Shown: positions 24,563-33,278, counted from the first letter of the stretch. The stretch is 33,919 nucleotides of DNA from DATBWZ01 sp036514535 (GCA_036514535.1 DATBWZ010000060.1:1-33919); one strand, 5' to 3'. Notes: generated by a model from the sequence alone, not told the origin. Numbers and translations are program-made.

Positions 24563-25665
24563 ATATTGCCTTTCTTCAATAATTTTTGATTGTTTATTGC
24601 CTTGTTAAGAAATTCAAAAAATTTCTTTTCAATCACCGGCTCAATTTTCAGGTAACAATAAATAATCCCTTTTCCTCCGGCATGCAAGTATCTCTTGATT
24701 TTAACAGCATCTTTCTCTGAACAGATTGCATACTTAGCTCCATTATTTTTGGCCAGACCATCCATCTTCATTATAATTTTTTCATTATACTCCGCATGGT
24801 CGTCATACTCAATAAATTCCAGAGGGGAAATTCCTGCCGCAAGCAGCGTTCTGCGAAAACTATCCGGATCAGCGATACCGCAGAAGGCTACGAAATTTTC
24901 TGTTCCGGAATTCTCAAGAACAGAATCATCTGCTATCTTCCGGATGCTGGACGGTTTAATCTCCATTGTGAACAACGGTATTCCGGCTGCTAAATGCTTT
25001 ATTCTTTCCTTATTCGTTGTTGTGTCAGCATCATTTTTTATTATCACTGCGTTTGCCCGGCTGAAAGAAGAAAGCGGCTCCCGCAGTGGGCCCCTTGGCA
25101 GAAGGCGGGAATTTCCAAACATCCTTCTCCCGTCAACCATCAGAATATTAAGATCCCTGTGGAGTTTTAAATGGGAAAATCCGTCATCAATTATAATTAC
25201 ATCCGGATTAAACCTCTTAAAAAGGCTGATGGCGAGCGAGGTTTTATTCTTTCCGGTATAAACCGGGGTTCTTGTTAAATTTCTTAATATTACAATTGGC
25301 TCATCTCCACATAACTGAGGGTTAAACTCGCCATCGCTGTTTTTATCCATAAAAATATCTTCTGAATGCAGGCGTCTGTAACCCTTGGTTACTACACCCG
25401 CTTTTAATCCGGAGTCTTCAATAAACCTTCCAACTGCAATAACCGCAGGAGTCTTAGCTGTTCCGCCTACTGTCAGATTGCCCACAGAAATAACAAAAGC
25501 CCCAACGGCTTGTTTTTTAAAAATTCCGTATCTGTAAAATAAATTTTTCGTTATCACAACCAGGAAATAAACATAAGAGAGGAGAAGGAAAGGAAAGAGT
25601 ATGAGTTTTAGAAAAAGGCTCTCCTTTTTATAAAAGAGTCCGCTAATAATCCTTTCAAGGCTCAA
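24559..25665 (-). CDS. lpxK: Tetraacyldisaccharide 4'-kinase
   Basis: Phosphorylates the 4' position of the lipid A disaccharide to give lipid IVA. A membrane-anchoring N-terminus (about 18-45) precedes the P-loop region VISVGNLTVGGTAKTP (58-73) and DDGFSHLKLHRDLNILMVDG, the Walker B/base-binding segment; LPRGPLREPL also fits LpxK. One oddity is that the Gly expected before the Walker A Lys (GGTGKT) is Ala70. Length is 368 aa against 328 in E. coli. The only sensible start is TTG 25665, whose TTGA overlaps the waaA stop. The P-loop change is read from one sequence and could be natural. Its neighbours waaA and gmhB make the identity secure. Confidence 0.95.
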   Translation of the reverse strand: MSLERIISGLFYKKESLFLKLILFPFLLLSYVYFLVVITKNLFYRYGIFKKQAVGAFVISVGNLTVGGTAKTPAVIAVGRFIEDSGLKAGVVTKGYRRLHSEDIFMDKNSDGEFNPQLCGDEPIVILRNLTRTPVYTGKNKTSLAISLFKRFNPDVIIIDDGFSHLKLHRDLNILMVDGRRMFGNSRLLPRGPLREPLSSFSRANAVIIKNDADTTTNKERIKHLAAGIPLFTMEIKPSSIRKIADDSVLENSGTENFVAFCGIADPDSFRRTLLAAGISPLEFIEYDDHAEYNEKIIMKMDGLAKNNGAKYAICSEKDAVKIKRYLHAGGKGIIYCYLKIEPVIEKKFFEFLNKAINNQKLLKKGNI

Positions 25666-26939
25666 ACCCGGCCGCTCCGAAGGTATTTACCGATTATTTT
25701 CATGGTTCGTTGTGTTGTGCCTATCTGTCCTTCCACGGCATTTTTTGCATTCCTCCCCATATTCTCCCGAAGATTGTTATCAAGCAGCAATTTGCGTATT
25801 ACATCAAAAAATTCAGACTCATCCTTTACGCATAATCCGCCATTGTACTCAATCAGGAGGGTACAGGCTTCCTTAAAGTTGTTATAATGGGGACCAAAAA
25901 CAACGGGCTTGCCATGAAGCGCAGGCTCAATAACATTATGCCCGCCCACCGGCACCAGAGTGCCTCCGATAAAAACCACTGCAGCAAGGCTGTAGAGAGC
26001 ATTGAGTTCACCGATAGTATCAAGCAAAACCACATTGCAGTTGCTGTCACCGCCAGAGTTTATAGAAGACCTCTTCAGATAATTAATATCCCTTGCTTTC
26101 AGAATTGATTCTACTTCCCCTACCCTTTCCGTATGTCTCGGAGCTATTACCAATTTAAAATCCGGGACCGCATCTTTTAATTTGCAGAAGAGGTTCACAA
26201 TAATCTCCTCCTCCCCGGCATGCGTGCTTCCGGCTATAACAAGCATTCGGGTGTCCAAAACCCTTTTGAGAGTCGGGTCTATATTATTGAGTGAATTGGA
26301 AAGGGATGCGTCAAACTTGAGATTTCCCGCTACAAAAAGCCGCTCAGAATGCCCCTTTAAATCCGAGAATCTTTTCATGTCTTCATCCGTCTGAATTACT
26401 ATTGCGTCAAATCCGTCTATCAGCGGACCAAAAAACCATTTTACAATATTGTACCACCGGAAAGACGAACTTGTCATTCTTCCGTTTACGAGAAAAAATT
26501 TATCTGCGCGCAACGACGAAAGATACATAAAACTCGGCCATAACTCTGTCTCTATAACAATAACGCTTAAAGGAGCAATCCTTCTCATTCCATTCCAGAC
26601 AAACAGCCAGAAATCAACCGGTGCGAGGAAAATATTTTGAATGTCTTTATACCTTCGTTTTGCTTCCTCTTTCCCGGTCTCTGTCACTGTGGTAATTACA
26701 ATATTTTCCGCTGGCAACAATTTGCTCATCGCACTCAAAAGCGGCTCAAGAAGAATAACTTCGCCGACAGAAGAACAATGTATCCAGATCCTCCTGCCGC
26801 TGGATGGAGTCAAACAGTAGATCCCCATCCTCTCTTTCAATGAATTAGTGTCTGCCTTATTCTTTATGAATTTGTAAAACAGGTACACGATTGAAAGTGG
26901 GAAAATAATCAGGTTATATATAAATATCAGGACCCGCAT
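25662..26939 (-). CDS. waaA: 3-deoxy-D-manno-octulosonic acid (Kdo) transferase
   Basis: Adds one or more Kdo residues from CMP-Kdo to lipid IVA at the inner membrane. An N-terminal membrane anchor (about 1-25) is followed by IWIHCSSVGEVILLEPL (51-67), whose Glu60 matches the catalytic base Glu60 of E. coli WaaA. The C-terminal GT-B domain includes AGSTHAGEEEIIV, VIAPRHTERV and FIGGTLVPVGGHNVIEPALH. Length 425 aa equals E. coli WaaA. Its ATG overlaps the end of the DUF374 gene by 13 bp, and its stop overlaps the lpxK TTG. Whether it is mono- or bifunctional cannot be judged. Confidence 0.96.
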   Translation of the reverse strand: MRVLIFIYNLIIFPLSIVYLFYKFIKNKADTNSLKERMGIYCLTPSSGRRIWIHCSSVGEVILLEPLLSAMSKLLPAENIVITTVTETGKEEAKRRYKDIQNIFLAPVDFWLFVWNGMRRIAPLSVIVIETELWPSFMYLSSLRADKFFLVNGRMTSSSFRWYNIVKWFFGPLIDGFDAIVIQTDEDMKRFSDLKGHSERLFVAGNLKFDASLSNSLNNIDPTLKRVLDTRMLVIAGSTHAGEEEIIVNLFCKLKDAVPDFKLVIAPRHTERVGEVESILKARDINYLKRSSINSGGDSNCNVVLLDTIGELNALYSLAAVVFIGGTLVPVGGHNVIEPALHGKPVVFGPHYNNFKEACTLLIEYNGGLCVKDESEFFDVIRKLLLDNNLRENMGRNAKNAVEGQIGTTQRTMKIIGKYLRSGRV

Positions 26940-27586
26940 AGTTCTTTTGCCCTTTCAGACGTCTCCGTCAGGCTTCGCTGAAGAATTTCTGTACCATTTA
27001 CTATTACATCCTGAGCTGAAATCTCACCCATATAGATAGGTTTTCCAAAAACAATCACTGCCCTTGAGAATGGCAGAGGCAACATAAATTTATCCCAGGC
27101 ATTATAAAATTTTAAATTATGTCTTGCCCAACTTCCCACCGGAAAAATAACAGCACCGGCCTTCTCAGCAAGAAAAACTACGCCTGGTTTCACAATCCTT
27201 GATGGGCCAACCGGGCCATCCACTGCAAAAGCGGTATCGCTGCCGTCTTTCATACTCCTGATCATTTTTACAAGGCTCTTTAGACCACCGCGCCTTGCTG
27301 AACCACGGACAACACTATACCTGTTTTTTTTCAATACCACATCTATAATATCGCCATCGCGGCTCGGGCTAAGAAGAACAGTAACCGGATTATTTTTGTA
27401 ACAATCAAATGTCCTCTGATAATCAATAAAAACAAACAATTCCTGATGCCAAAAAGCATACACTATTTTTTCCCCTGAGGCTTTGACCTCATCCACCAGT
27501 TCCCTGTTATAAACCTTAATCCTGAGGGTCTTTGATAGCAGAAACACGAAGATTGCAAGCAGAAAACCCAGAAATCTGTAAAACAC
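26927..27586 (-). CDS. DUF374 lysophospholipid acyltransferase-family protein
   Basis: A small membrane-associated acyltransferase-like protein (219 aa) with one N-terminal hydrophobic segment (about 3-19). DUF374 motifs are AFWHQELF (44-51), LLSPSRDGDIID (71-82), VVRGSARRGG (92-101) and AVDGPVGPSRIVKPG (121-135). In place of the LpxL/PlsC HX4D box the family uses the WH...SRDGD arrangement. In genomes lacking lpxL next to waaA this gene is a common neighbour and is suspected of secondary lipid A acylation, but that is not established for this protein. Translation starts at GTG 27586 with AAGGAG about 10 nt upstream, 2 bp after the msbA stop. It overlaps waaA by 13 bp. Confidence 0.85.
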   Translation of the reverse strand: MFYRFLGFLLAIFVFLLSKTLRIKVYNRELVDEVKASGEKIVYAFWHQELFVFIDYQRTFDCYKNNPVTVLLSPSRDGDIIDVVLKKNRYSVVRGSARRGGLKSLVKMIRSMKDGSDTAFAVDGPVGPSRIVKPGVVFLAEKAGAVIFPVGSWARHNLKFYNAWDKFMLPLPFSRAVIVFGKPIYMGEISAQDVIVNGTEILQRSLTETSERAKELCGS

Positions 27587-27588
27587 CT

Positions 27589-29385
27589 TCAGAGAACTCC
27601 TTGATCTCCACGGAATTGAGTGGAGTAGAGTTTGAAATAAATACCCCCCTTGGAGAGCAGTTCAGAATGGGTTCCGGTTTCTTTTATTGTTCCATCCGAT
27701 AATACATATATTCTATCAGCGTTTTTTACAGTAGAAAGTCTGTGAGCAATTATAAAAGTGGTTCTGCCCTTCATAAGGTTTTCAAGAGCAATCTGTATCT
27801 CCTCTTCTGCGACAGAATCAAGAGAAGATGTTGCCTCATCAAGTATCAGAATTGGAGCGTCTTTCAGAATTGCCCTTGCAATGGCCAGCTTCTGTTTTTC
27901 TCCTCCGGAAAGCCTGACCCCCGACTCTCCAACAACAGTATCAAACCCCTGCGGAAGCTTTTTTATGAAAACATCGGCATTGGCAGACCTTGCCGCATGC
28001 TCCACATCGGCATCATCTTTGGAAATATTGCCGTATAAAATGTTGCTTTTTATTGTGTCATTAAACAAAACCACCTGCTGAGTAACAATTGATATCTGTG
28101 AACGGAGGGAACTTAAATTGAATTCCCGTATATCAACTCCGTCAATATATATATTCCCTTCTGTAACATCGTAGAACCTCGGAAGAAGATTTAGAAGCGT
28201 TGTTTTACCAGCGCCTGTGGCGCCAACGACGGCAATCTTTTCTCCGGATTTCACTGAAATATTGATACCCCTGAGAACCTCTCCTCTCCCATATTTAAAG
28301 AATACATCTCTGAAGGTTATTGAATCTTTAAGTCTATCCAGTTTTTTACCGGCAGCAGAACGCAAAGGCTCGGGAGACGCTTCAAAGATCTCGTCTATCC
28401 TTTCAAGCCCTGTGAGCCCCTGCTGAAGGTTATTATTAAAATTAGTCAGCCTCTTCAACGGCAAATACATTAAAAAAACAGCTACAAAAAATGAGACGAG
28501 ATTCGCAGGATTCAGATCCCCACGGTTGATTCTGATCCCTGAATAGAAAATAACGCCTGCTATGCCCAAAGCGCCTAAAAACTCCATTAGAGGAATAGAA
28601 AGGGCGGAAATTTTGGATATTTTGATCATAGATCTGAATAGGTTGTGGCTTTCACGGGAAAATTTTTCCTGTTCATGATTCTCCATACCGAACGCCTTGA
28701 CTATCCTTATCCCCGTTACCATTTCGTGTATGGTTGAGATAATTCTGCCAAAAACATTCTGGGCCCTGTTGCTGATCTTCCGCATCCGTCTGCCAAATTG
28801 AATTATAGGAACGGCGGCAGCAGGAAACACAACGATGGTAATCATGGCAAGCTCCCAGTCAAAGTTAAAGGCAAGAACTGCAAGGACTATAATAGTTATA
28901 GTGTCGCCAGCAACATTAAGAAGTATGCCGGAAAGAAGTTTCTTCACAAGATTTATATCATTTATCAATTTTGAGATAATATTGCCGGTTGTTGCGGAAG
29001 TAAAAAAATCCAGAGGCAGTATCTGGATATGGCCGTAAAGACGGTTTCGGATATCCCTGACGCATTTTTCACTAAGATAATCCATAAGATAGGACTGCCC
29101 AAAATAACTTACCCCTTTAATAAAAAAAGCAACTATCAGCAACAAGGGAACAATTTTGAAAGCAGTCTGAGGGTGGATCTCAATGGGGATTTTATAATCA
29201 AAAAGAAGGGGAAGCAATACGTTTCCTGATTGGAATAAAGCGCTTACAGCAGGGCCGCTGATGTACGCAACAAGGCCATTACTTACAGAATAGACAACCA
29301 TGCACAACAGAGCGATAAGGAAAACCGGTATATATGGTTTAACATAGCTGATCAATCCTATTATTCGTTTGAAACTTTTATTCAC
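27589..29385 (-). CDS. msbA: Lipid A export ABC transporter, fused permease/ATPase (MsbA-like)
   Basis: A half-transporter that dimerises to flip lipid A-core across the inner membrane. The N-terminal ABC permease domain (about 20-330) has six hydrophobic segments and the coupling-region FGMENHEQEKF. The ATPase domain has Walker A GATGAGKTT (388-396), signature LSGGEKQ (492-498), Walker B LILDEATSSLD (513-523) and the H-loop IIAHRLSTV. Length is 598 aa against 582 in E. coli. The start is GTG 29385, overlapping the lpxB stop as GTGA. The position between lpxB and lipid A acyl/Kdo genes makes lipid A export by far the likeliest role, although the fold alone is shared with multidrug exporters. 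Confidence 0.93.
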   Translation of the reverse strand: MNKSFKRIIGLISYVKPYIPVFLIALLCMVVYSVSNGLVAYISGPAVSALFQSGNVLLPLLFDYKIPIEIHPQTAFKIVPLLLIVAFFIKGVSYFGQSYLMDYLSEKCVRDIRNRLYGHIQILPLDFFTSATTGNIISKLINDINLVKKLLSGILLNVAGDTITIIVLAVLAFNFDWELAMITIVVFPAAAVPIIQFGRRMRKISNRAQNVFGRIISTIHEMVTGIRIVKAFGMENHEQEKFSRESHNLFRSMIKISKISALSIPLMEFLGALGIAGVIFYSGIRINRGDLNPANLVSFFVAVFLMYLPLKRLTNFNNNLQQGLTGLERIDEIFEASPEPLRSAAGKKLDRLKDSITFRDVFFKYGRGEVLRGINISVKSGEKIAVVGATGAGKTTLLNLLPRFYDVTEGNIYIDGVDIREFNLSSLRSQISIVTQQVVLFNDTIKSNILYGNISKDDADVEHAARSANADVFIKKLPQGFDTVVGESGVRLSGGEKQKLAIARAILKDAPILILDEATSSLDSVAEEEIQIALENLMKGRTTFIIAHRLSTVKNADRIYVLSDGTIKETGTHSELLSKGGIYFKLYSTQFRGDQGVL

Positions 29386-30515
29386 TCCGTCACCATGCTA
29401 TTTATAAATATTTCGCTTATTCTATTAACAACACCTGTATCGCCAAGACGCTGTGCAACAGTATCCAGATCTTTAACAATACTATTATATCTGTCATTTT
29501 TTAAAATTTCTACCAGTTCCGAGGATAGTGACTCCGGGGTTATCCCTTCCTGGACCAATTCCGGATAAATCATTTTATCAAGTATGAGATTCGGAAGACT
29601 TATGAATTTAACCTTAACAAAAGGCTTAGCTATTATGTAAGTAAGCCACGAAAGACGATAGATAACAATCAGCGGCTTGCGGGCAAGCGCTCCCTCAAGA
29701 GTAACCGTTCCAGACACGGCAATCCCTGCATCGGAAATGCTCAGTATATTCGCAGCACTTTCAGCTGATATTATAACCGGCAGGTTGACTTTTTGTATTT
29801 CCTCTTCAAGAATATCCCGGGAAATTGTAGGCGCCATGGACAATACGAAAAAATAATTCTTTTTTGTTGAGGCAAACCGCCTGCATGCATTAAGCATGGC
29901 AGGAAGATGAACCTTAACCTCGCGCTCCCTGCTACCCGGGAAAAGAGCAATTACTTTAAAACCTTCAGGAATATTGAGGCGTTCTTTTATCCTTTGCGAA
30001 TCTGAATCCGGTTTTGAAAGATCAATAAGAGGGTGGCCGGCATATTCTGCATTAATACCTGCATCACAAAGAATTTTCTTTTCCAATGGAAGAACCGGCA
30101 CACATTTATAAACAAAATTCTTCAAAACCTTAATTCTATTGCGCCTCCATGCCCATACCTGAGGCACAACAAAATAAAAAATTCTTATGCCAAGTTTTTT
30201 GGCGTACCTGCCCAATAAAAAATTGAAATCAGGAAAATCTATCAGAATTAACCCATCAATTTTTTCTGTTCTTAGAATCTTTTTTGCCCTTGATAAGGCA
30301 CTAAAAATTACTTTTAACCTGCTCAAAACCTCTACAATACCAACAACGCTGAGATTTTCCGCCCTCTCAAATAATGCAACCCCCGCATCCTTCATCTTTG
30401 GGCCGCCTATCCCCATAAAAGAAATTTCGTGGCGCTTATCCTTTAAAGAATTTACAAGCATGGCGCCATAAAGATCGCCAGAGGCTTCACCGGCAATAAT
30501 CATAAATCTTTTCAT
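29382..30515 (-). CDS. lpxB: Lipid-A-disaccharide synthase
   Basis: Condenses UDP-2,3-diacylglucosamine with lipid X to form the lipid A disaccharide, at the membrane surface. GEASGDLYGAMLV (9-21) is the N-terminal hallmark, followed by FYFVVPQVWAWRRNRIKVLK, AEYAGHPLID, ALFPGSREREVKVHLP and AVSGTVTLEGALARKP. Length is 377 aa against 382 in E. coli. The ATG is one base after the stop of the Gfo/Idh gene, and the 3' end overlaps msbA by 4 bp. Its UDP-diacylglucosamine-derived substrate requires LpxH, LpxI or LpxG, none of which is in this window. Confidence 0.97.
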   Translation of the reverse strand: MKRFMIIAGEASGDLYGAMLVNSLKDKRHEISFMGIGGPKMKDAGVALFERAENLSVVGIVEVLSRLKVIFSALSRAKKILRTEKIDGLILIDFPDFNFLLGRYAKKLGIRIFYFVVPQVWAWRRNRIKVLKNFVYKCVPVLPLEKKILCDAGINAEYAGHPLIDLSKPDSDSQRIKERLNIPEGFKVIALFPGSREREVKVHLPAMLNACRRFASTKKNYFFVLSMAPTISRDILEEEIQKVNLPVIISAESAANILSISDAGIAVSGTVTLEGALARKPLIVIYRLSWLTYIIAKPFVKVKFISLPNLILDKMIYPELVQEGITPESLSSELVEILKNDRYNSIVKDLDTVAQRLGDTGVVNRISEIFINSMVTE

Positions 30516-30516
30516 T

Positions 30517-31431
30517 TTACAATATTACCAGCTTATCCCGGATTTTTTCAGCTACATTGAGGATTTTTAGACCGTCCCTGCCTGTAACAAGCGGGCTCTT
30601 CTGCTTTTTAAGTGCGGAAAGAAAATCCTTAAGTTCGGTCTCAATCTGATCCGAAGGATCTATTCGCACTTTCCCAATTTCAATGCCGTTTTTCCCTGGA
30701 AGCAATAATGATAATTTCTTTTCAAGAAGATCAACAAGGAATTGTCTTTTCCGGTCAATGATATAAATTTTTCTAATTTTCTCTGAATATGCCCTGCTGG
30801 CTGTTAAGACGGCAATGCACCCGTTTCTGAAGACTATTTTAGCCCTCACAAAGTCAATCCCGTCTGATACAAATATCTGTCCAAAAGCCTCTACGGATTT
30901 AACATCGCTTCCTGCAATGTCCAGAGCAAGCCCGATATCATGGATCATCACATCCATAACAACATCAACATCAAGGCTTCTGAAAGGAAAGGGGCTCAAC
31001 CTGCTGAACTCAATAAATTCCGGAGAACGGACAAGGGCTTTCGCTTTTCTGTATGCAGGATTGTACTGTTCTATATGACCAACATGGAGTATAAGGCCTC
31101 TTTTCTCCGCAAGGGAACAGATTTTTACAGCATTTTTTGCTGAATCTGTTATTGGTTTCTCAACAAACACATGGACTCCATTTTTGAGAAGTTCTTTAAC
31201 AATAGCGTAATGCGTTATTGTGGGCGTAGCAACAACAGCCGCATCAATATCAGGAATAACCTTCCTGTAATCCTGATCAGTCCTGATTTTGAATGCCGAT
31301 CTTATTTCTGAAATTCGTGAACTGTCAACATCAGCGGCAATTACATCTACGGATCCAATTTTCATTAATTTCTGGAGATGAAGCTTCCCCATTGAGCCTA
31401 AACCGATAACGCAAACGCACAGATTCTTCAT
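30517..31431 (-). CDS. Gfo/Idh/MocA-family NAD(P)-dependent oxidoreductase (GnnA-like)
   Basis: A sugar-type dehydrogenase, 304 aa. The Rossmann fingerprint is VIGLGSMGKLH (8-18), the catalytic Lys lies in VEKPITD (90-96), and VMDVMIHDIGLALDIAG supplies the conserved Asp/His pair. GHIEQYNPAY is also typical of the lpx-linked subgroup. In Acidithiobacillus ferrooxidans gnnA (this family) and gnnB (aminotransferase) lie between lpxA and lpxB and make UDP-GlcNAc3N, giving N-linked acyl chains on lipid A. Here only the oxidoreductase lies between lpxA and lpxB and no aminotransferase is seen, so the product may be a 3-keto sugar used elsewhere, or the role may differ. The ATG follows lpxA by 9 bp, and its stop is one base before lpxB. 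Confidence 0.85.
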   Translation of the reverse strand: MKNLCVCVIGLGSMGKLHLQKLMKIGSVDVIAADVDSSRISEIRSAFKIRTDQDYRKVIPDIDAAVVATPTITHYAIVKELLKNGVHVFVEKPITDSAKNAVKICSLAEKRGLILHVGHIEQYNPAYRKAKALVRSPEFIEFSRLSPFPFRSLDVDVVMDVMIHDIGLALDIAGSDVKSVEAFGQIFVSDGIDFVRAKIVFRNGCIAVLTASRAYSEKIRKIYIIDRKRQFLVDLLEKKLSLLLPGKNGIEIGKVRIDPSDQIETELKDFLSALKKQKSPLVTGRDGLKILNVAEKIRDKLVIL

Positions 31432-31432
31432 A

Positions 31433-31448
31433 CTATCTGCCTATCTGC
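31433..31448. repeat. 8-bp tandem duplication at the lpxA stop
   Basis: The 8-mer CTATCTGC occurs twice in perfect tandem. On the minus strand each copy reads GCAGATAG; the first contains the last lpxA codons and its TAG stop, and the second fills the short spacer before the oxidoreductase ATG. It looks like a small slippage or duplication event that lengthened the intergenic gap to 9 bp; no function is implied. Confidence 0.6.
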
Positions 31449-32235
31449 AGATGCCACGTTTGGTAGTCTCTATGAATCTCAGTATGGGTTCAATCTGCAT
31501 GCATTCACTGAGTTCCGACCGAACTTTTTCTATAGCTGTTTTCATAAGAAAACTGGACTGAAACAAAATTCTGTATGCCTTTTTGATTTTTTCTATTGTA
31601 TCCTTTGAAAAACCACGTCTTCTTAATCCTACAACATTCAAACCGAAAAGCTTGGCCCTGTTGCCAGTCCCCTTACCAGCAACAAGCGTGTAAGGCGGAA
31701 TATCCAGTGAAGAGAGGGTTCCTGCGCCAAGAAAAGCGGATTCCCCCACCCGGACAAACTGGTGAAGTCCAACAAGACCTCCAAGAATAGCATAATCATT
31801 TATTATTACATGCCCGGCCAGGCTCGCATTATTAGCCATTACAACATTATTCCCTATCTTGCAATCATGAGCAATGTGCGAATATGCCATTATAAAATTA
31901 TTGGAGCCAATCTCTGTTTTCATGTCCGCTTTTGTTGTAGCCCTGTGTATTGTTGCGTATTCCCGGATTATATTATTATCCCCTATAAGCACTTCGGTCT
32001 GTTCATTTGCGTACTTAATGTCCTGCGGCGGCTGCCCGATTGATACAAATGGCGAAATACGGTTATTTTTACCAATCCTGACCACTCCATCAATCACTGC
32101 ATGCGAACCAATCAGCGTACCATTTAAAATGGTAACTTCAGGGCCGATAACAGCATACGGACCGATAACCACCCCCTCTCCAATTTCCGCTTTCGGATGG
32201 ACCACAGCGGTGGAATGGACATCTGTAATCTTCAA
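31441..32235 (-). CDS. lpxA: Acyl-ACP--UDP-N-acetylglucosamine O-acyltransferase
   Basis: First lipid A step: transfers a 3-hydroxyacyl chain from ACP to UDP-GlcNAc. The left-handed beta-helix hexapeptides fill about residues 5-190. SIGQPPQDIKY (65-75), SHIAHDC (119-125, catalytic His123 equivalent to E. coli His125), ANNASLAGHV and the C-terminal GLNVVGLRRRGF are all conserved. Length is 264 aa against 262 in E. coli. The ATG overlaps the lpxD stop by 4 bp with no fabZ between them, unlike the common lpxD-fabZ-lpxA order. The following GnnA-like gene raises the possibility that this enzyme accepts a 3-amino (GlcNAc3N) substrate, as in Acidithiobacillus and Leptospira, but sequence reading alone does not decide this. 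Cytoplasmic homotrimer. Confidence 0.97.
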   Translation of the reverse strand: MKITDVHSTAVVHPKAEIGEGVVIGPYAVIGPEVTILNGTLIGSHAVIDGVVRIGKNNRISPFVSIGQPPQDIKYANEQTEVLIGDNNIIREYATIHRATTKADMKTEIGSNNFIMAYSHIAHDCKIGNNVVMANNASLAGHVIINDYAILGGLVGLHQFVRVGESAFLGAGTLSSLDIPPYTLVAGKGTGNRAKLFGLNVVGLRRRGFSKDTIEKIKKAYRILFQSSFLMKTAIEKVRSELSECMQIEPILRFIETTKRGICR

Positions 32236-33278
32236 GGCTTCACTCCCTTACTTTTTTTAATTTTCTCAATATCTTTTTCCAATTTTCTTATCTTGTTTCT
32301 GAGTTCGGGCAGCCTTGGAAGAATTGTAACATACTTTATCCACTCCATATAGGATACTGCCGGCGAACCGAAGAATCTGCCCGATTCGGCAAGATCTCCC
32401 GAAACCCCCGACTGTCCGCCAACAATCACATTATCGCCTATATTTACATGATCCGCCACACCCACCTGCCCAGCCAGGATCACATCATTGCCTATCCTCG
32501 TACTTCCAGAAATACCTACCTGCGAAACAAGGATGCATCTTTCGCCTGTTCTCACATTGTGTCCTACCTGAACAAGATTGTCTATCTTGGTTCCCCTGCC
32601 TATCAGCGTTTTCTCCAATGCTGCACGGTCAATTGTAGTGTTTGCACCTATTTCCACATCATCCTCTATATCAACAATTCCAACCTGGGGAATCTTTCTG
32701 TGTCCGGATTCGTCGCGGTAATAGCCGAATCCGTCTGCTCCGATTACTGTTCCGCTGTGAATAATCACTCTATTTCCAATCCGGCAACCGTCATAAACCA
32801 CACAATTAGGATATAAGACGCAATCAGATCCCACAGACACATTATCCAGCAGCATTACTCCTGGATAAAGAACTGTTCTCTCTCCGATTCTCACGTTTTT
32901 TCCCACATAAGCAAGAGGATAAATTGTCACGCTCTTTTCAATTGTTGAAGTAGAATCAACAACAGCCCACGGGGACAAGCCGGGGTTATGTTTTTTTGGG
33001 GGGTGGAATAATTTTATCACTTCAACAAAAGCGGATAGCGGATTATCAACCAAAAGAAGGGTCTTACCTTTGCATTCAACCCCCCTGGGTACCACAATTG
33101 CGGACGCCTTGGATGAATCAAGCAGCCTGAGATATGCGGGTTGAGCGGCAAATGTGATATCGCCATCTGATGCGGATTCAAAGGGGGCTGGATTATTTAT
33201 AACTACGCTGGCATCACCGGCAAGGTCCGCGCCAATCCTATCAGATATTGTTCCTGCTGTAACTCTATCTTTTTTCAT
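32232..33278 (-). CDS. lpxD: UDP-3-O-(3-hydroxyacyl)glucosamine N-acyltransferase
   Basis: Third lipid A step: N-acylates UDP-3-O-acylglucosamine. The N-terminal uridine-binding domain (about 1-100, with DGDITFAAQPAYL) precedes a left-handed beta-helix (about 105-310). GTVIGADGFGYYRDE (176-190) and NLVQVGHNV (234-242) with catalytic His240 (E. coli His239) are intact. The C-terminal helix LPELRNKIRKLEKDIEKIKK is the ACP-recognition/trimer helix. Length is 348 aa against 341. Its ATG overlaps the skp stop by 4 bp, and its stop overlaps lpxA by 4 bp, giving strict translational coupling through skp-lpxD-lpxA. Confidence 0.97.
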   Translation of the reverse strand: MKKDRVTAGTISDRIGADLAGDASVVINNPAPFESASDGDITFAAQPAYLRLLDSSKASAIVVPRGVECKGKTLLLVDNPLSAFVEVIKLFHPPKKHNPGLSPWAVVDSTSTIEKSVTIYPLAYVGKNVRIGERTVLYPGVMLLDNVSVGSDCVLYPNCVVYDGCRIGNRVIIHSGTVIGADGFGYYRDESGHRKIPQVGIVDIEDDVEIGANTTIDRAALEKTLIGRGTKIDNLVQVGHNVRTGERCILVSQVGISGSTRIGNDVILAGQVGVADHVNIGDNVIVGGQSGVSGDLAESGRFFGSPAVSYMEWIKYVTILPRLPELRNKIRKLEKDIEKIKKSKGVKP

